24,070 nucleotides of DNA from CAZBWE01 sp964581905 (GTDB lineage: Bacteria; Planctomycetota; Phycisphaerae; Sedimentisphaerales; Anaerobacaceae). Under the pieces are notes generated by a model. It had not been told where the DNA came from. It saw only the letters and a program-made list of their open reading frames with translations, and made no database searches. Numbering within the stretch: position 1 is the stretch's first letter; each line of letters begins with the position of its first letter. The stretch lies in the NCBI GenBank assembly GCA_964581905.1, contig CAZOQJ010000023.1, forward strand, positions 1-24,070, given 5' to 3'. Below, piece after piece: positions 6,785 through 14,329 of this stretch. Made by a program: the position numbers and the translations under genes.

Positions 6785-7876
6785 CTACGGGACCTTTCGT
6801 AATATCGTACAGCTAACTAAGATTTCCAAAACCAGTAGCAATAGTGCCGCTAATGTCCATGGACCGAAGAGTTCTGCATATTGGGTATACTGAATGGATT
6901 TGACTTTCGTTTTTTCCAGCTCGTCGATTTTTTCGACAATCTGATGCAATGTTTCAGCATTATCAGCTCGACCGTAGAATCCACCAGTTCTTTCTGCAAT
7001 TGCTTGGAGCAGTCTTTCGTCGAGATTCTGCCCGGTCGGCATTTTATATGTTCCCAGCGGAGTTTGAATGGTCCTGTAGGCCTGGGCAGAACCGATACCA
7101 ATCGTGTATATCTTGATGCCCCAGTTCTTGGCAAGTTCTGCTGCCTGCAAAGGGTCGTATTGGCCGGCATTATTGATACCGTCAGTAAGCAGTATTATCA
7201 CCTTACTCTTAATCTTAAAGCCACTTTCATTTTCATCCGAAATTTTCTCGCCAGGCTGGACAAGCTGTGCTTTTCTTTGCTGTATTTCTTCTTCCACCTT
7301 TTTTAATCGGGCTGCTGCCAAAGCAATCGCATCGCCAATGGCAGTGCCATCTTCACTGCGAATCCTGACAATCTCAGTTTTTTTCAGAAACTCAAGCAGG
7401 ACGTTGTGACTGAGCACCAGAGGACAGGTCGTATCGGCATATCGAGCGAAAGTGACCAGGCCGATAAGGTCGTTGCTTCTGCCGGTCAAGCCCTTTTTGT
7501 CACCGCTGATAAAATCAGAAAGTACCTTCTTAACAACTTCAAAACGATTCAGTTTCCTGCCGAAATAGTCCATTTCCGCTTGCATACTACCTGAACGGTC
7601 GGCAACAACCTCGATAGCCACACCTTCAGTGGAAATTTCCGAAAGTACCGTACCTTTCCTTGGTCGGGCGAGTGCTATTATTAAAAGTGCTATGCAAACA
7701 AATCTTGCTATATTTAGCAACGGCCTTAGCCTTTGCCGCAGAGAGACCGGACACTGTCGAATATCCCTGAGACTGGGGAATTTTACTGCTGCATGGCCTC
7801 GCCTGCGCCGGGCCAGATATGCCAATGCAGGCAGCAATAAAAGTAATAGCAATACTAATGGCGAATATAATTCCAT
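6785..7876 (-). CDS. batA: BatA: VWA-domain membrane protein
   Basis: This 363-residue paralogue of BatB has the same plan: N-terminal helix (SPLVLLLLLLLPALAYLA), a second helix at about 55-71, a VWA domain, and a C-terminal helix near 337-356. MIDAS residues are present as D93-S95-S97 (ADRSGSM), the Thr in EDGTAIGDAI, and the Asp in LLTDGINN. About 35 charged residues (VEEEIQQRKAQ through DENESGFKIK) are inserted before the MIDAS Asp strand and are not needed for the fold. The ATG directly abuts the stop of the upstream lipoprotein gene with no spacer, so the two are probably translationally coupled. Confidence 0.9.
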   Translation of the reverse strand: MELYSPLVLLLLLLLPALAYLARRRRGHAAVKFPSLRDIRQCPVSLRQRLRPLLNIARFVCIALLIIALARPRKGTVLSEISTEGVAIEVVADRSGSMQAEMDYFGRKLNRFEVVKKVLSDFISGDKKGLTGRSNDLIGLVTFARYADTTCPLVLSHNVLLEFLKKTEIVRIRSEDGTAIGDAIALAAARLKKVEEEIQQRKAQLVQPGEKISDENESGFKIKSKVIILLTDGINNAGQYDPLQAAELAKNWGIKIYTIGIGSAQAYRTIQTPLGTYKMPTGQNLDERLLQAIAERTGGFYGRADNAETLHQIVEKIDELEKTKVKSIQYTQYAELFGPWTLAALLLLVLEILVSCTILRKVP

Positions 7877-9010
7877 TTATACACTCACCGCTTCGGCTGC
7901 TTGTTCGAAATTAGCTTCTGTTACGTCAATTTTCTTCTCATCGGATTTGGTTGTTTCTATAAAGTCCTTAACTAGGTCAAATGTTTTTTGTATTTGCTCA
8001 GCGGTCGGATTATATTTTGCAAATTTTACGAGGTCGCAATGCCGTAGAAATTCTCCCAGTTGCTCCTGGTCAGGTTGAGAAAGCACGCCGCCAGCCTGCC
8101 CTGAGCGACTCGTGGTGAGCGAAGTCGAACCAAGTCGAAGGGATGGAAGTTCAGCCAGAAATTCCTCTGTGGTCCTTTCAGGGGCTCTCAGATTAAACCG
8201 ATGTTCGATGTAATGTCTGAGGATGTCGCTGATACGTTCATAAAATTCTTTGATTTTGCCTGCCTTTATCAAATCCTGCCTGACCAAAGCCCGCAAACGC
8301 TCATACGCGATTTCATGGGCGGGTTTAAAAATTCTTATCAATTCCTTTACGCGTCTGCGCCTTAAATGAACCCAAAAAACAACGGCAGCAATTATGCCGG
8401 CTGCGCACAATACCCAGACCCACCAGCAAGAAGGTTTTGCAGGCATTTCGACAACGCCTTCGATACTAGCTATCTTTAATTCCGCTCGCTGCTCACCCAG
8501 AAGAGAAGTAACCTCGATATCAATCGGCTCGGTTGTAATTTCATGTTTCTTGTCACTCGTCCCCTTAGGGGCCGTAGCCGGGTCGGGGCTGTTTATATCA
8601 TAGAACTCGAATGTAAAAGCAGGGATATGGAAAGTGCCGGATAAAAAAGGTTCGAGCTTATATCGATACCTGCTGACAACGTTGTTATTCTCATCGAGCT
8701 TATTGCCTAAATTTTCCCAGTCAACAATGCCAAAGTTCTCAAGCACTTTATCTACCTTTGGCATTTGAACCTTGTAATTTGGCTCAATTGCGGCTTTGAG
8801 TTCCAGCAGGAAGGTATCGGCAATAGTCACTTTGGCTTTATCTACACGCACGTGAACTGCCAAAGGGCCTCGCTGGTAATCTTTGTCGATTTCAAATGTT
8901 GTTTCTTTCTTGCCATCCGCACTTTTCTCACAGCCGGTGAGTATCAACAGCAGTCCGCAACAGCATAGTATCTGTAAAAGAAAAAGATTTTTAGAACGTG
9001 TTCCTGACAT
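7877..9010 (-). CDS. BatD/DUF4381-like lipoprotein with one membrane helix
   Basis: I start at the ATG at 9010 (377 residues), because 24 further upstream codons overlap the preceding gene and this ATG leads into a lipoprotein signal (LLQILCCCGLLLILTGC, lipobox L-T-G-C). An extracytoplasmic beta-rich part follows, including KAKVTIADTFLLELKAAIEP and FLSGTFHIPAFTFEFYD. Then come a membrane helix (CWWVWVLCAAGIIAAVVFWVHL) and a basic, helical cytoplasmic part (AYERLRALVRQDLIKAGKIKEFYERISDILRHYIEHRF). That last part resembles the DUF4381 proteins often found in MoxR/VWA operons. The linker at residues 287-306 (SLRLGSTSLTTSRSGQAGG) is encoded by a repeat element. Function is unknown. Confidence 0.7.
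   Translation of the reverse strand: MSGTRSKNLFLLQILCCCGLLLILTGCEKSADGKKETTFEIDKDYQRGPLAVHVRVDKAKVTIADTFLLELKAAIEPNYKVQMPKVDKVLENFGIVDWENLGNKLDENNNVVSRYRYKLEPFLSGTFHIPAFTFEFYDINSPDPATAPKGTSDKKHEITTEPIDIEVTSLLGEQRAELKIASIEGVVEMPAKPSCWWVWVLCAAGIIAAVVFWVHLRRRRVKELIRIFKPAHEIAYERLRALVRQDLIKAGKIKEFYERISDILRHYIEHRFNLRAPERTTEEFLAELPSLRLGSTSLTTSRSGQAGGVLSQPDQEQLGEFLRHCDLVKFAKYNPTAEQIQKTFDLVKDFIETTKSDEKKIDVTEANFEQAAEAVSV
8095..8145 (-). repeat. GTCGAA-type dispersed repeat, in-frame inside the lipoprotein gene
   Basis: On the minus strand it contains GGTTCGACTTCGCTCACC (8131 down to 8114), flanked by another TTCGACTT and by GTCGCTCAGGGCAGG. A copy differing at one base in this 18-base core occurs at 22030-22047. 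It encodes low-complexity Ser/Thr/Gly residues in a linker and does not break the frame. Edges are approximate. Confidence 0.7.
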
Positions 9011-9017
9011 ATGCTTC

Positions 9018-10124
9018 TCAATACTTATCTTCAGATTCGGTCTCTTCTGTGCCTTCCAGTACCGATGTATGAACAACGACATTATATTTATCCATCATTT
9101 GCTTTATTAAGTCCGTTTGGACATCATGGCGTTTTTGACTTAACAAAGCTGTTATCACCTCATGTCTGACCTCATCGAAACTTTTCTGTCGCTTAGTTGA
9201 GTTAGGGTCTTCTTTGTTTGTTGGTTCCACAAATTTATCCTTGTTCACCTCGTAATATGTTTGAAGGTCGGTTTCTGTGATGTTGATTCTGTGTGCAAGT
9301 TCTCTATTCATTAACTGTTGGCTCAGAGTACCACGAATTAAGTCCTCAATAATGCTCTTGGTTGCTGGCTCTTCAGATAATTTTTCTTCCAGGGCCTGGC
9401 GGTATAATATTTCCTGTATAAGCCAGGACTCCAGGAACTGCTGTTTAACCGAAGAGTTCTTATACTGCTCAAGAATATCCTTTTTTTGCTCGTTTAGCTG
9501 CTCTGTCGTCATAAATGCTGTCATTGGAGCGAGTTGATTGTCGATGGCCTGTTCGATAAGAGCATCGAGGTCGGCTTCAGTAATTTTTTCCGCACCAATC
9601 TCGGCAACTATCTTTCCACCTGCCTGCTCCGATTTTTTGAAGCTCGTGCGCTCCATCAATTCGTATCGCAAAGCTGAAAATTTGCCGAGTTTTTCAAAAC
9701 AGTCCTTGATGTGGCTATTAATCTGAGGTTCTAATTCAGAAAGCTTGGCTGTTATTTCACTGCGGTAGTAGTATTCGATTGCTTCTGCATATTCACTTGT
9801 TTTTTCGAGCAGTGTGCCAATTTGAAAAAGTGTTGTTGCGCGTTCCTTGTCCGGCACTTTGGCAAAAGACAGGTAATCCTGCCAGACCTTGGCTGCTCTG
9901 GCGTGTAAATTGCGCTCCGCGAGTTTAGCCGCTAATTCCTTGACTTGTTCAGGAGAAAAGGATGTGCTGGTATCACCTGGTGTAATACTTTGATATGAAG
10001 GTTTTATAAGGAGATTGGCCAATGTCAAACCAATCAAAACCAAAAACAATACGACAGCTATCTTTGGTGTGAGAGGAGTCTTTTGTTTTTTCTTCGGCAA
10101 TGAAAAATCAAGTTTCTTGCCCAT
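9018..10124 (-). CDS. Membrane-anchored TPR/SurA-N-like protein lacking a rotamase domain
   Basis: This 368-residue protein has a basic N-terminus, one membrane anchor (about 21-39, KIAVVLFLVLIGLTLANLL), a TPR-like helical part (about 55-150, including TLFQIGTLLEKTSEYAEAIEYYYRSE), then a SurA/PpiC N-terminal-like helical region (about 170-300, including KITEADLDALIEQAIDNQL). A parvulin rotamase domain would be expected after TDLQTYYEVNKDKFVEP, but the sequence passes within about 15 residues into the usual post-rotamase segment KSFDEVRHEVITALL. It therefore looks like a chaperone cradle without isomerase activity. GAGGTG lies 6 bases upstream of the ATG. It may help assemble the extracytoplasmic Bat proteins (inference). 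Confidence 0.65.
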   Translation of the reverse strand: MGKKLDFSLPKKKQKTPLTPKIAVVLFLVLIGLTLANLLIKPSYQSITPGDTSTSFSPEQVKELAAKLAERNLHARAAKVWQDYLSFAKVPDKERATTLFQIGTLLEKTSEYAEAIEYYYRSEITAKLSELEPQINSHIKDCFEKLGKFSALRYELMERTSFKKSEQAGGKIVAEIGAEKITEADLDALIEQAIDNQLAPMTAFMTTEQLNEQKKDILEQYKNSSVKQQFLESWLIQEILYRQALEEKLSEEPATKSIIEDLIRGTLSQQLMNRELAHRINITETDLQTYYEVNKDKFVEPTNKEDPNSTKRQKSFDEVRHEVITALLSQKRHDVQTDLIKQMMDKYNVVVHTSVLEGTEETESEDKY

Positions 10125-10154
10125 AATTCACCTCACAATTTTTATCTGCCAGGC

Positions 10155-11078
10155 TTAGTGTCGTCTATGTCGCATGTGGAAAAACCTTACTAAATCCTGT
10201 ATATATGGTTTATCAGTGCTTATACTGATACAATCAACGTTGATTGTTCGAAGCATACTTTTTAAATTATCAAACCGCTGTGCGCTCGTACTGCTGTATT
10301 TATTTCTGAATTGCCTGCTTGATGTATCGACAAGGATAGTCTCACCGGTTTCGGCATCAGTAAATTCAATAAGACCTATATTGGGCAGCGCGATTTCTGC
10401 CCGGTCACGAACCGAAACGGCGATAACATCATGGTGCTTGTTGAGCAGACTAAGAGGTTTCTTGAAATCAGTCCCGTTAGCACTGTTAGGCGTCCCTTTC
10501 GGGAGGATGGCCAGGTCCGTTTCTATAAAATCAGATACCAAAAACACCGTTGCTCTTTTGCGTACGACTTTAGCAAGATAATCTAATGCTTGGCTGATAT
10601 CGGTTTTTCTTTTTGGCATCTTAAAATACAACAGTTCCCTAATCAGCCGCAGCACATGACTCATGCCCTTCTTAGGTGGAATATATAGTTCTATTTGGTC
10701 GGCAAAAATCAGAAGACCCACCTTGTCATTGTTTTTTGCAGCGGCAAAGGCCATCACAGCACAGAACTCAGCGGCCAGCTCGTTCTTGGCTTTATTTACG
10801 GTTCCGAAGTCACCAGAGGCGCTTAAATCGACCGCGAATATAACGGTCATCTCACGCTCTTCAACAAAGCGTTTTATATATGGTTTGCCGGTACGAGCGG
10901 TGACATTCCAGTCAATTGTCCGGATGTCATCGCCGGGTATATATTCGCGAACCTCGTCAAACTGCATTCCGCGGCCTTTGAAAACGCTCTCATACTGGCC
11001 GGTGAAGCTGGCATCTACCATCCTTGATGTATAGATTTGAATTTGTCTGATCTTTTTTATTAATTCTTGAGGTATCAT
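10155..11078 (-). CDS. DUF58-family protein (MoxR/Bat operon)
   Basis: This 307-residue soluble DUF58 protein carries the family signature from FTGQYESVFKGRGMQF to DDIRTIDWNVTART. It is followed by a VWA-like half with D84-S86-S88 (VDLSASGD) and VSDFIE. DUF58 proteins are almost always encoded beside MoxR ATPases and are thought to act with them as a chaperone or adaptor pair; the exact activity is unknown. Residues about 189-203 (LAILPKGTPNSANGT) interrupt the region where the family normally runs from the SDF strand into the helix before HDVIAV. That stretch may be a repeat-derived insertion. The start lies 44 bases after the moxR stop and has no strong ribosome site. Confidence 0.88.
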   Translation of the reverse strand: MIPQELIKKIRQIQIYTSRMVDASFTGQYESVFKGRGMQFDEVREYIPGDDIRTIDWNVTARTGKPYIKRFVEEREMTVIFAVDLSASGDFGTVNKAKNELAAEFCAVMAFAAAKNNDKVGLLIFADQIELYIPPKKGMSHVLRLIRELLYFKMPKRKTDISQALDYLAKVVRKRATVFLVSDFIETDLAILPKGTPNSANGTDFKKPLSLLNKHHDVIAVSVRDRAEIALPNIGLIEFTDAETGETILVDTSSRQFRNKYSSTSAQRFDNLKSMLRTINVDCISISTDKPYIQDLVRFFHMRHRRH

Positions 11079-11122
11079 GGCATAACATCTTGTGTCTCAG
11101 TGCACAAAAAATAAATAGTAAT

Positions 11123-12112
11123 TTACGGCACTTCGATATTGTCAAAAATCGCCTTTATGATATCTTCGCTGGTTTTATCTTCGGCCTCAGCTTCATAACT
11201 GACAATCACCCTGTGTCGCAGGACATCGGGGCCGATGCTTTTTACATCCTGAGGAGTTACATAGCCCCTCTGTTGAATGAATGCATGTGCTTTTGCTGCG
11301 ACCGCAAGATAAATTGTTGCTCTCGGTGACGCTCCATAGTTGATGAAATTGCCCATTTCAACACCATATTTGCCTGGTTCTCTGGTGGCACAAACCACAT
11401 CAACGATGTAGTCTTTAATCTTCTCATCGATGTAAATCTCATCTACGACATTCCTTACTTCCGAGATATCTTCGGGCTTTATGACGGGCTTGATGTCAAA
11501 TTTTTTGTCCGTTGCGGCCATTCTGTCGAGAATTTGGCGTTCCTCTTTTTTGTTTGGATAGTCAATCTTTAGCTTCAGCATAAATCGGTCGAGCTGGGCC
11601 TCTGGTAGTGGGTAAGTTCCTTCTTGTTCAATAGGATTTTGTGTAGCGAGTACCAGAAAAGGACTGGGCACTGGCAAGGTTTCCTCCCCGATTGAGACCT
11701 GCCTTTCCTGCATGGCCTCCAGTAAAGCGCTCTGGACCTTGGCCGGCGCTCTGTTGATTTCGTCAGCTAATATGATATTGGCGAAGATTGGTCCTTTTCG
11801 GGTGTAGAATTCGCCGTCTGATTGGCGATATATCTGGGTGCCAATCAAATCGGCCGGCAGCAAATCCGGCGTAAACTGTATCCGCCTGAAATCTGCGTTA
11901 ATCGCCCGTGACATGGTTGTCACTGCCATAGTTTTGGCCAGACCCGGCACTCCCTCCAGCAGGATGTGACCGTTGGCCAATAGGCCGATAAGCATTCGTT
12001 CGAGCATATAACGCTGGCCGACTATTACTTTATCGATTTCCCCGAATAGCGCACGCACAAACTCACTTTTTTCCTGGACCAGATTTCCTATTTGTTTTAC
12101 ATCTATAGCCAT
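11123..12112 (-). CDS. moxR: MoxR-family AAA+ ATPase
   Basis: First gene of the minus-strand operon. The ATG at 12112 is chosen because AAGGAGA lies about 8 bases upstream; an in-frame TTG at 12130 falls within that ribosome site region and is less likely. The 329 residues carry Walker A GVPGLAKT (54-61), Walker B IILADE (113-118), and sensor-1 NP in LVLATQNPIEQEGTYPLPEA (about 154-171), all characteristic of MoxR. MoxR ATPases are cytoplasmic chaperones for metal-centre insertion, complex assembly and stress tolerance, acting with VWA proteins. Here the likely clients are the DUF58 and BatA/BatB products. The C-terminal lid domain is present, including NYGASPRATIYLAVAAKAHA. Confidence 0.93.
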   Translation of the reverse strand: MAIDVKQIGNLVQEKSEFVRALFGEIDKVIVGQRYMLERMLIGLLANGHILLEGVPGLAKTMAVTTMSRAINADFRRIQFTPDLLPADLIGTQIYRQSDGEFYTRKGPIFANIILADEINRAPAKVQSALLEAMQERQVSIGEETLPVPSPFLVLATQNPIEQEGTYPLPEAQLDRFMLKLKIDYPNKKEERQILDRMAATDKKFDIKPVIKPEDISEVRNVVDEIYIDEKIKDYIVDVVCATREPGKYGVEMGNFINYGASPRATIYLAVAAKAHAFIQQRGYVTPQDVKSIGPDVLRHRVIVSYEAEAEDKTSEDIIKAIFDNIEVP

Positions 12113-12189
12113 AAAAAGTGTCTCCTTCAAAAATTTTGCTTTCGAACAGTAAATTCCTCTTACATAGCTATTTGGTTTCTCAAACGTAT

Positions 12190-12215
12190 GGCGTATGTAA
12201 TTAAGAATATACGCC
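12190..12215. promoter_or_regulatory. Inverted repeat upstream of the moxR-bat operon
   Basis: GGCGTAT (12190-12196) and ATACGCC (12209-12215) form perfect 7-base arms around 12 AT-rich bases, 78 to 103 bases upstream of the moxR ATG. The spacer includes ATTAAGAATA, also present in the ferritin-gene operator region. A regulator site is plausible; its identity is unknown. Confidence 0.4.
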
Positions 12216-12296
12216 TTATTCCTCTAAAACGTTCATATTATGTGAAAAAATCAGCAAAATCAAGCCCCAATATGCGTTGGTTGCGTTTCAAGGGTC

Positions 12297-12320
12297 GCAG
12301 GTTTGAGTCCTGCCGGGCGT
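12297..12320 (+). other. tRNA-like 3' fragment (T-arm plus acceptor strand)
   Basis: GCAGG (12297-12301) and CCTGC (12309-12313) form a perfect 5-bp stem around a 7-base loop TTTGAGT. The loop keeps T54, T55, G57, A58 and a final pyrimidine but has T in place of invariant C56. CGGGCGT follows, suited to be an acceptor 3' strand. No matching 5' acceptor, D-arm or anticodon arm is found in the preceding 80 bases. It could be a decayed tRNA end or an att-like remnant of an integration event. Confidence 0.4.
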
Positions 12321-12489
12321 GGTTTTGTAACCTTCTGTTGCATCAAAACTTGCGTCTTAGACAGTTCGCCAAGGATGTCCCAATAGCAGGTTGGGCGTCT
12401 GCAAAAACCGGTTTTGATTAAATATTACGTCTAAACCTTTAGACTGGTACTTGCCCATCCTACTATAAATCACCCTTTCTTTGTACTAC

Positions 12490-12540
12490 TCTGCGAAGTA
12501 GTCGCTTCCATTCTCCGTAGTACTACGAAGGATGAAACGT
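12490..12540. repeat. GTAGTAC-type dispersed repeat at the 3' end of the nifA-like gene
   Basis: Contains TCCATTCTCCGTAGTAC at 12507-12523, matched by TCCATTCTCTGTAGTAC at 23740-23756 (16 of 17 bases), then the self-complementary GTAGTACTAC at 12517-12526 and CGAAGGA. An adjacent hairpin uses CTACT and AGTAG. The nifA-like stop codon (12523-12525) lies within it. Confidence 0.65.
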
Positions 12541-14121
12541 ACCACGAGTGTTCTTCGTGTGATATCTGCTGCAATCGATACTTAATTCCTTGACTTTGTA
12601 TCCTATAATCCGAGCCGTGGAACCCAAATCTCGGGCTGTAGCAGCAAGATTGCCGTTGCACCGCTTAAGTGAATCGACAATTATATCACGTTCAAACAAG
12701 GCGACCCTCTCTTTCAGGGAACCTGTTCCAATGGTGTCCGATGCATCTGAGGTTTGCAGCGTTGGCGGTAAATGATGAGCGCGTATTACACTGTCACTAC
12801 TTAACAGCACGGCTCTCTCGATGCAATTCTCAAGTTCTCGTACGTTACCCGGCCAATGATATGCTACCATCATATTGATTGCCGGTGTGCTGATTCGTCT
12901 GACATCTTTGCTCATTTTGCTGGAGTATTGCTCAACGAAGTGGTCAGCTAATAGGAGTATGTCATCTCTGCGTTCACGCAAAGGAGGCAGGAAAATAGGA
13001 AACACGTTTACTCGGTAGTAGAGGTCCTGTCGAAATATCTTTTGCTCAACGGCTTTTTCCAGGTCTCGATTGGTGGCAGTGATAATTCTGGCGTCTGTTT
13101 TTAATGTGCGATTACTGCCTACGCGCTCGAACTGGCGTTCCTGAAGGACTCTGAGAATCTTGACTTGAGTGGCTGCGGGGAAATCGCCTATCTCATCGAG
13201 AAACAATGTTCCTCCATTAGCTTCTTCAAGTCGGCCCTTGCGGCTTTGGATGGCACCGGTGAAAGCCCCTTTTTCATGGCCGAACAGTTCGCTTTCCAGG
13301 AGATTTTCATTTAAGGCAGCACAGTTGACCTTGATAAAAGGGCCTTTTGCTCTTCGGCTGGAATAATGAATTGCGTGGGCAACTAATTCCTTCCCCGTAC
13401 CGGATTCACCACGGATAAGGACCGTTGTATCGCTGCCGGCAACCTGGTGGATTTGCCTGTATACATCGCGCATGGCATTCGAGTTGCCGATGATATTTTC
13501 CGGCCGATACCTGTCTTCCAGCTCGTGGCGTAGCCGCAGATTCTCATCCTCAAGTTCTTGCCGACGTAGAGCCTCCTCCCTTCTGGTTCTCACATCATTT
13601 GCAATCATGCTCCCTACGATGCTCAGCATCCGCATATCTTCCTCAAGGGATATGTCCTTATCATATAGGCGGTCGATTGATATTGCTCCGATTACTTCCT
13701 GACCAATCGAAATAGGAACACAAATAAAACTGATTTCTTCTTTTGTAGCGCTCCATCGTTCGAATCGGTTAAGGAACGATGGTTCTTCCGATACCTTCGG
13801 AACAATCATGGCCTTGCCGGTCTGCATTACTTTACCTGTTACTCCTTCTCCCATTCGATAACGAACCGTGCGGCTTTGTTCTTTCGGAAGTCTGTGTGCA
13901 ACCTCAATTCTGATTTCGTTTCCATCTGGTGAAAGAAGCGTTACAGTGCCCCTGTTCAGGCCGAGCTCGTTTTCAAGAATGTCCAAAACTTCCGATAGGG
14001 CCTGCTTTCGTTGGGTATCAGCAGCCAATATGCGGCTGATTTTGTATAGGATATCCAGTTCACGCACATGGCGGGTTACCGGGGTTACTGGATTTTGTAA
14101 ATTGACTTTATTATTGGCCAT
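12523..14121 (-). CDS. NifA-type sigma54-dependent transcriptional activator
   Basis: The ATG at 14121 (532 residues) has GGGG 9 bases upstream; an ATG two codons earlier is too close to it. Domains in order: a GAF sensor (about 25-180) with NifA-like text such as RYRMGEGVTGKVMQTGKAMIVP; a short coiled linker (about 183-205); an AAA+ sigma54-interaction domain with Walker A GESGTGKE (238-245), GAFTGA (285-290) and Walker B GGTLFLDE (303-310); and a C-terminal Fis-type helix-turn-helix (about 483-515). There is no receiver domain, so it is not a phosphorylated NtrC. It is divergent from glnA, which has a sigma54 promoter, so control of glnA-gltBD is likely. No nitrogenase genes are in the window. 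The last about 12 residues come from a repeat. Confidence 0.88.
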   Translation of the reverse strand: MANNKVNLQNPVTPVTRHVRELDILYKISRILAADTQRKQALSEVLDILENELGLNRGTVTLLSPDGNEIRIEVAHRLPKEQSRTVRYRMGEGVTGKVMQTGKAMIVPKVSEEPSFLNRFERWSATKEEISFICVPISIGQEVIGAISIDRLYDKDISLEEDMRMLSIVGSMIANDVRTRREEALRRQELEDENLRLRHELEDRYRPENIIGNSNAMRDVYRQIHQVAGSDTTVLIRGESGTGKELVAHAIHYSSRRAKGPFIKVNCAALNENLLESELFGHEKGAFTGAIQSRKGRLEEANGGTLFLDEIGDFPAATQVKILRVLQERQFERVGSNRTLKTDARIITATNRDLEKAVEQKIFRQDLYYRVNVFPIFLPPLRERRDDILLLADHFVEQYSSKMSKDVRRISTPAINMMVAYHWPGNVRELENCIERAVLLSSDSVIRAHHLPPTLQTSDASDTIGTGSLKERVALFERDIIVDSLKRCNGNLAATARDLGSTARIIGYKVKELSIDCSRYHTKNTRGTFHPS

Positions 14122-14167
14122 AATCATTTACCCCTTTGGTTTGAAACACAATTAAATATACGACATT

Positions 14168-14196
14168 ATTATGAAGTAGTTAAATAAATATTACAA
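14168..14196 (-). promoter_or_regulatory. Candidate sigma70-type promoter of the nifA-like gene
   Basis: On the minus strand TTGTAA (14196-14191) and CATAAT (14173-14168) are separated by exactly 17 bases, matching consensus at four and five of six positions. It would start transcription near 14161, about 40 bases before the ATG. The AT-rich setting makes chance matches possible. Confidence 0.45.
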
Positions 14197-14235
14197 ATAT
14201 GTAGTATAAATTAAGCTTAGAACCAAAAATACGTT

Positions 14236-14262
14236 ATAAGCACTTTAATATAAAGTGGTTAT
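14236..14262. promoter_or_regulatory. Candidate upstream activator site (dyad 1) for glnA
   Basis: CACTTTA-ATA-TAAAGTG (14241-14257) is a perfect dyad. It extends after one mismatch to ATAA/TTAT on the outside, giving 11 of 12 paired positions per arm. Its centre is about 184 bases upstream of the sigma54 -24 element, a usual enhancer distance. It does not match the classical NifA TGT-N10-ACA site. Confidence 0.5.
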
Positions 14263-14329
14263 GGTTTGGGGCGGCCAAGCTTGTATTCGTTGTCTTTTGC
14301 TGCAAATTTGTAACTTTTATTTTTGGATA

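Larger units (their letters stand above)
12113..12522. other. 410-base gene-poor region between moxR and the nifA-like gene
   Basis: No convincing coding sequence was found. The 109-codon plus-strand ORF here has no family resemblance and crosses the moxR start. The region holds the likely moxR leader, an inverted repeat at 12190-12215, an 8-base direct repeat ATTCCTCT at 12153-12160 and 12218-12225, a tRNA-like 3' fragment at 12297-12320, and a dispersed repeat entering the end of the nifA-like gene. No clear -35/-10 pair for moxR stood out. Confidence 0.6.

Noticed and set aside
12092..12421. 109-codon plus-strand ORF in the moxR upstream region
   Set aside because: It runs through the moxR start and the tRNA-like fragment, has no family resemblance and no ribosome site.
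12523..14121. Calling the activator a bona fide nitrogen-fixation NifA
   Set aside because: No nif structural genes are present and its location beside glnA suggests ammonium assimilation; only the NifA-type architecture is claimed.
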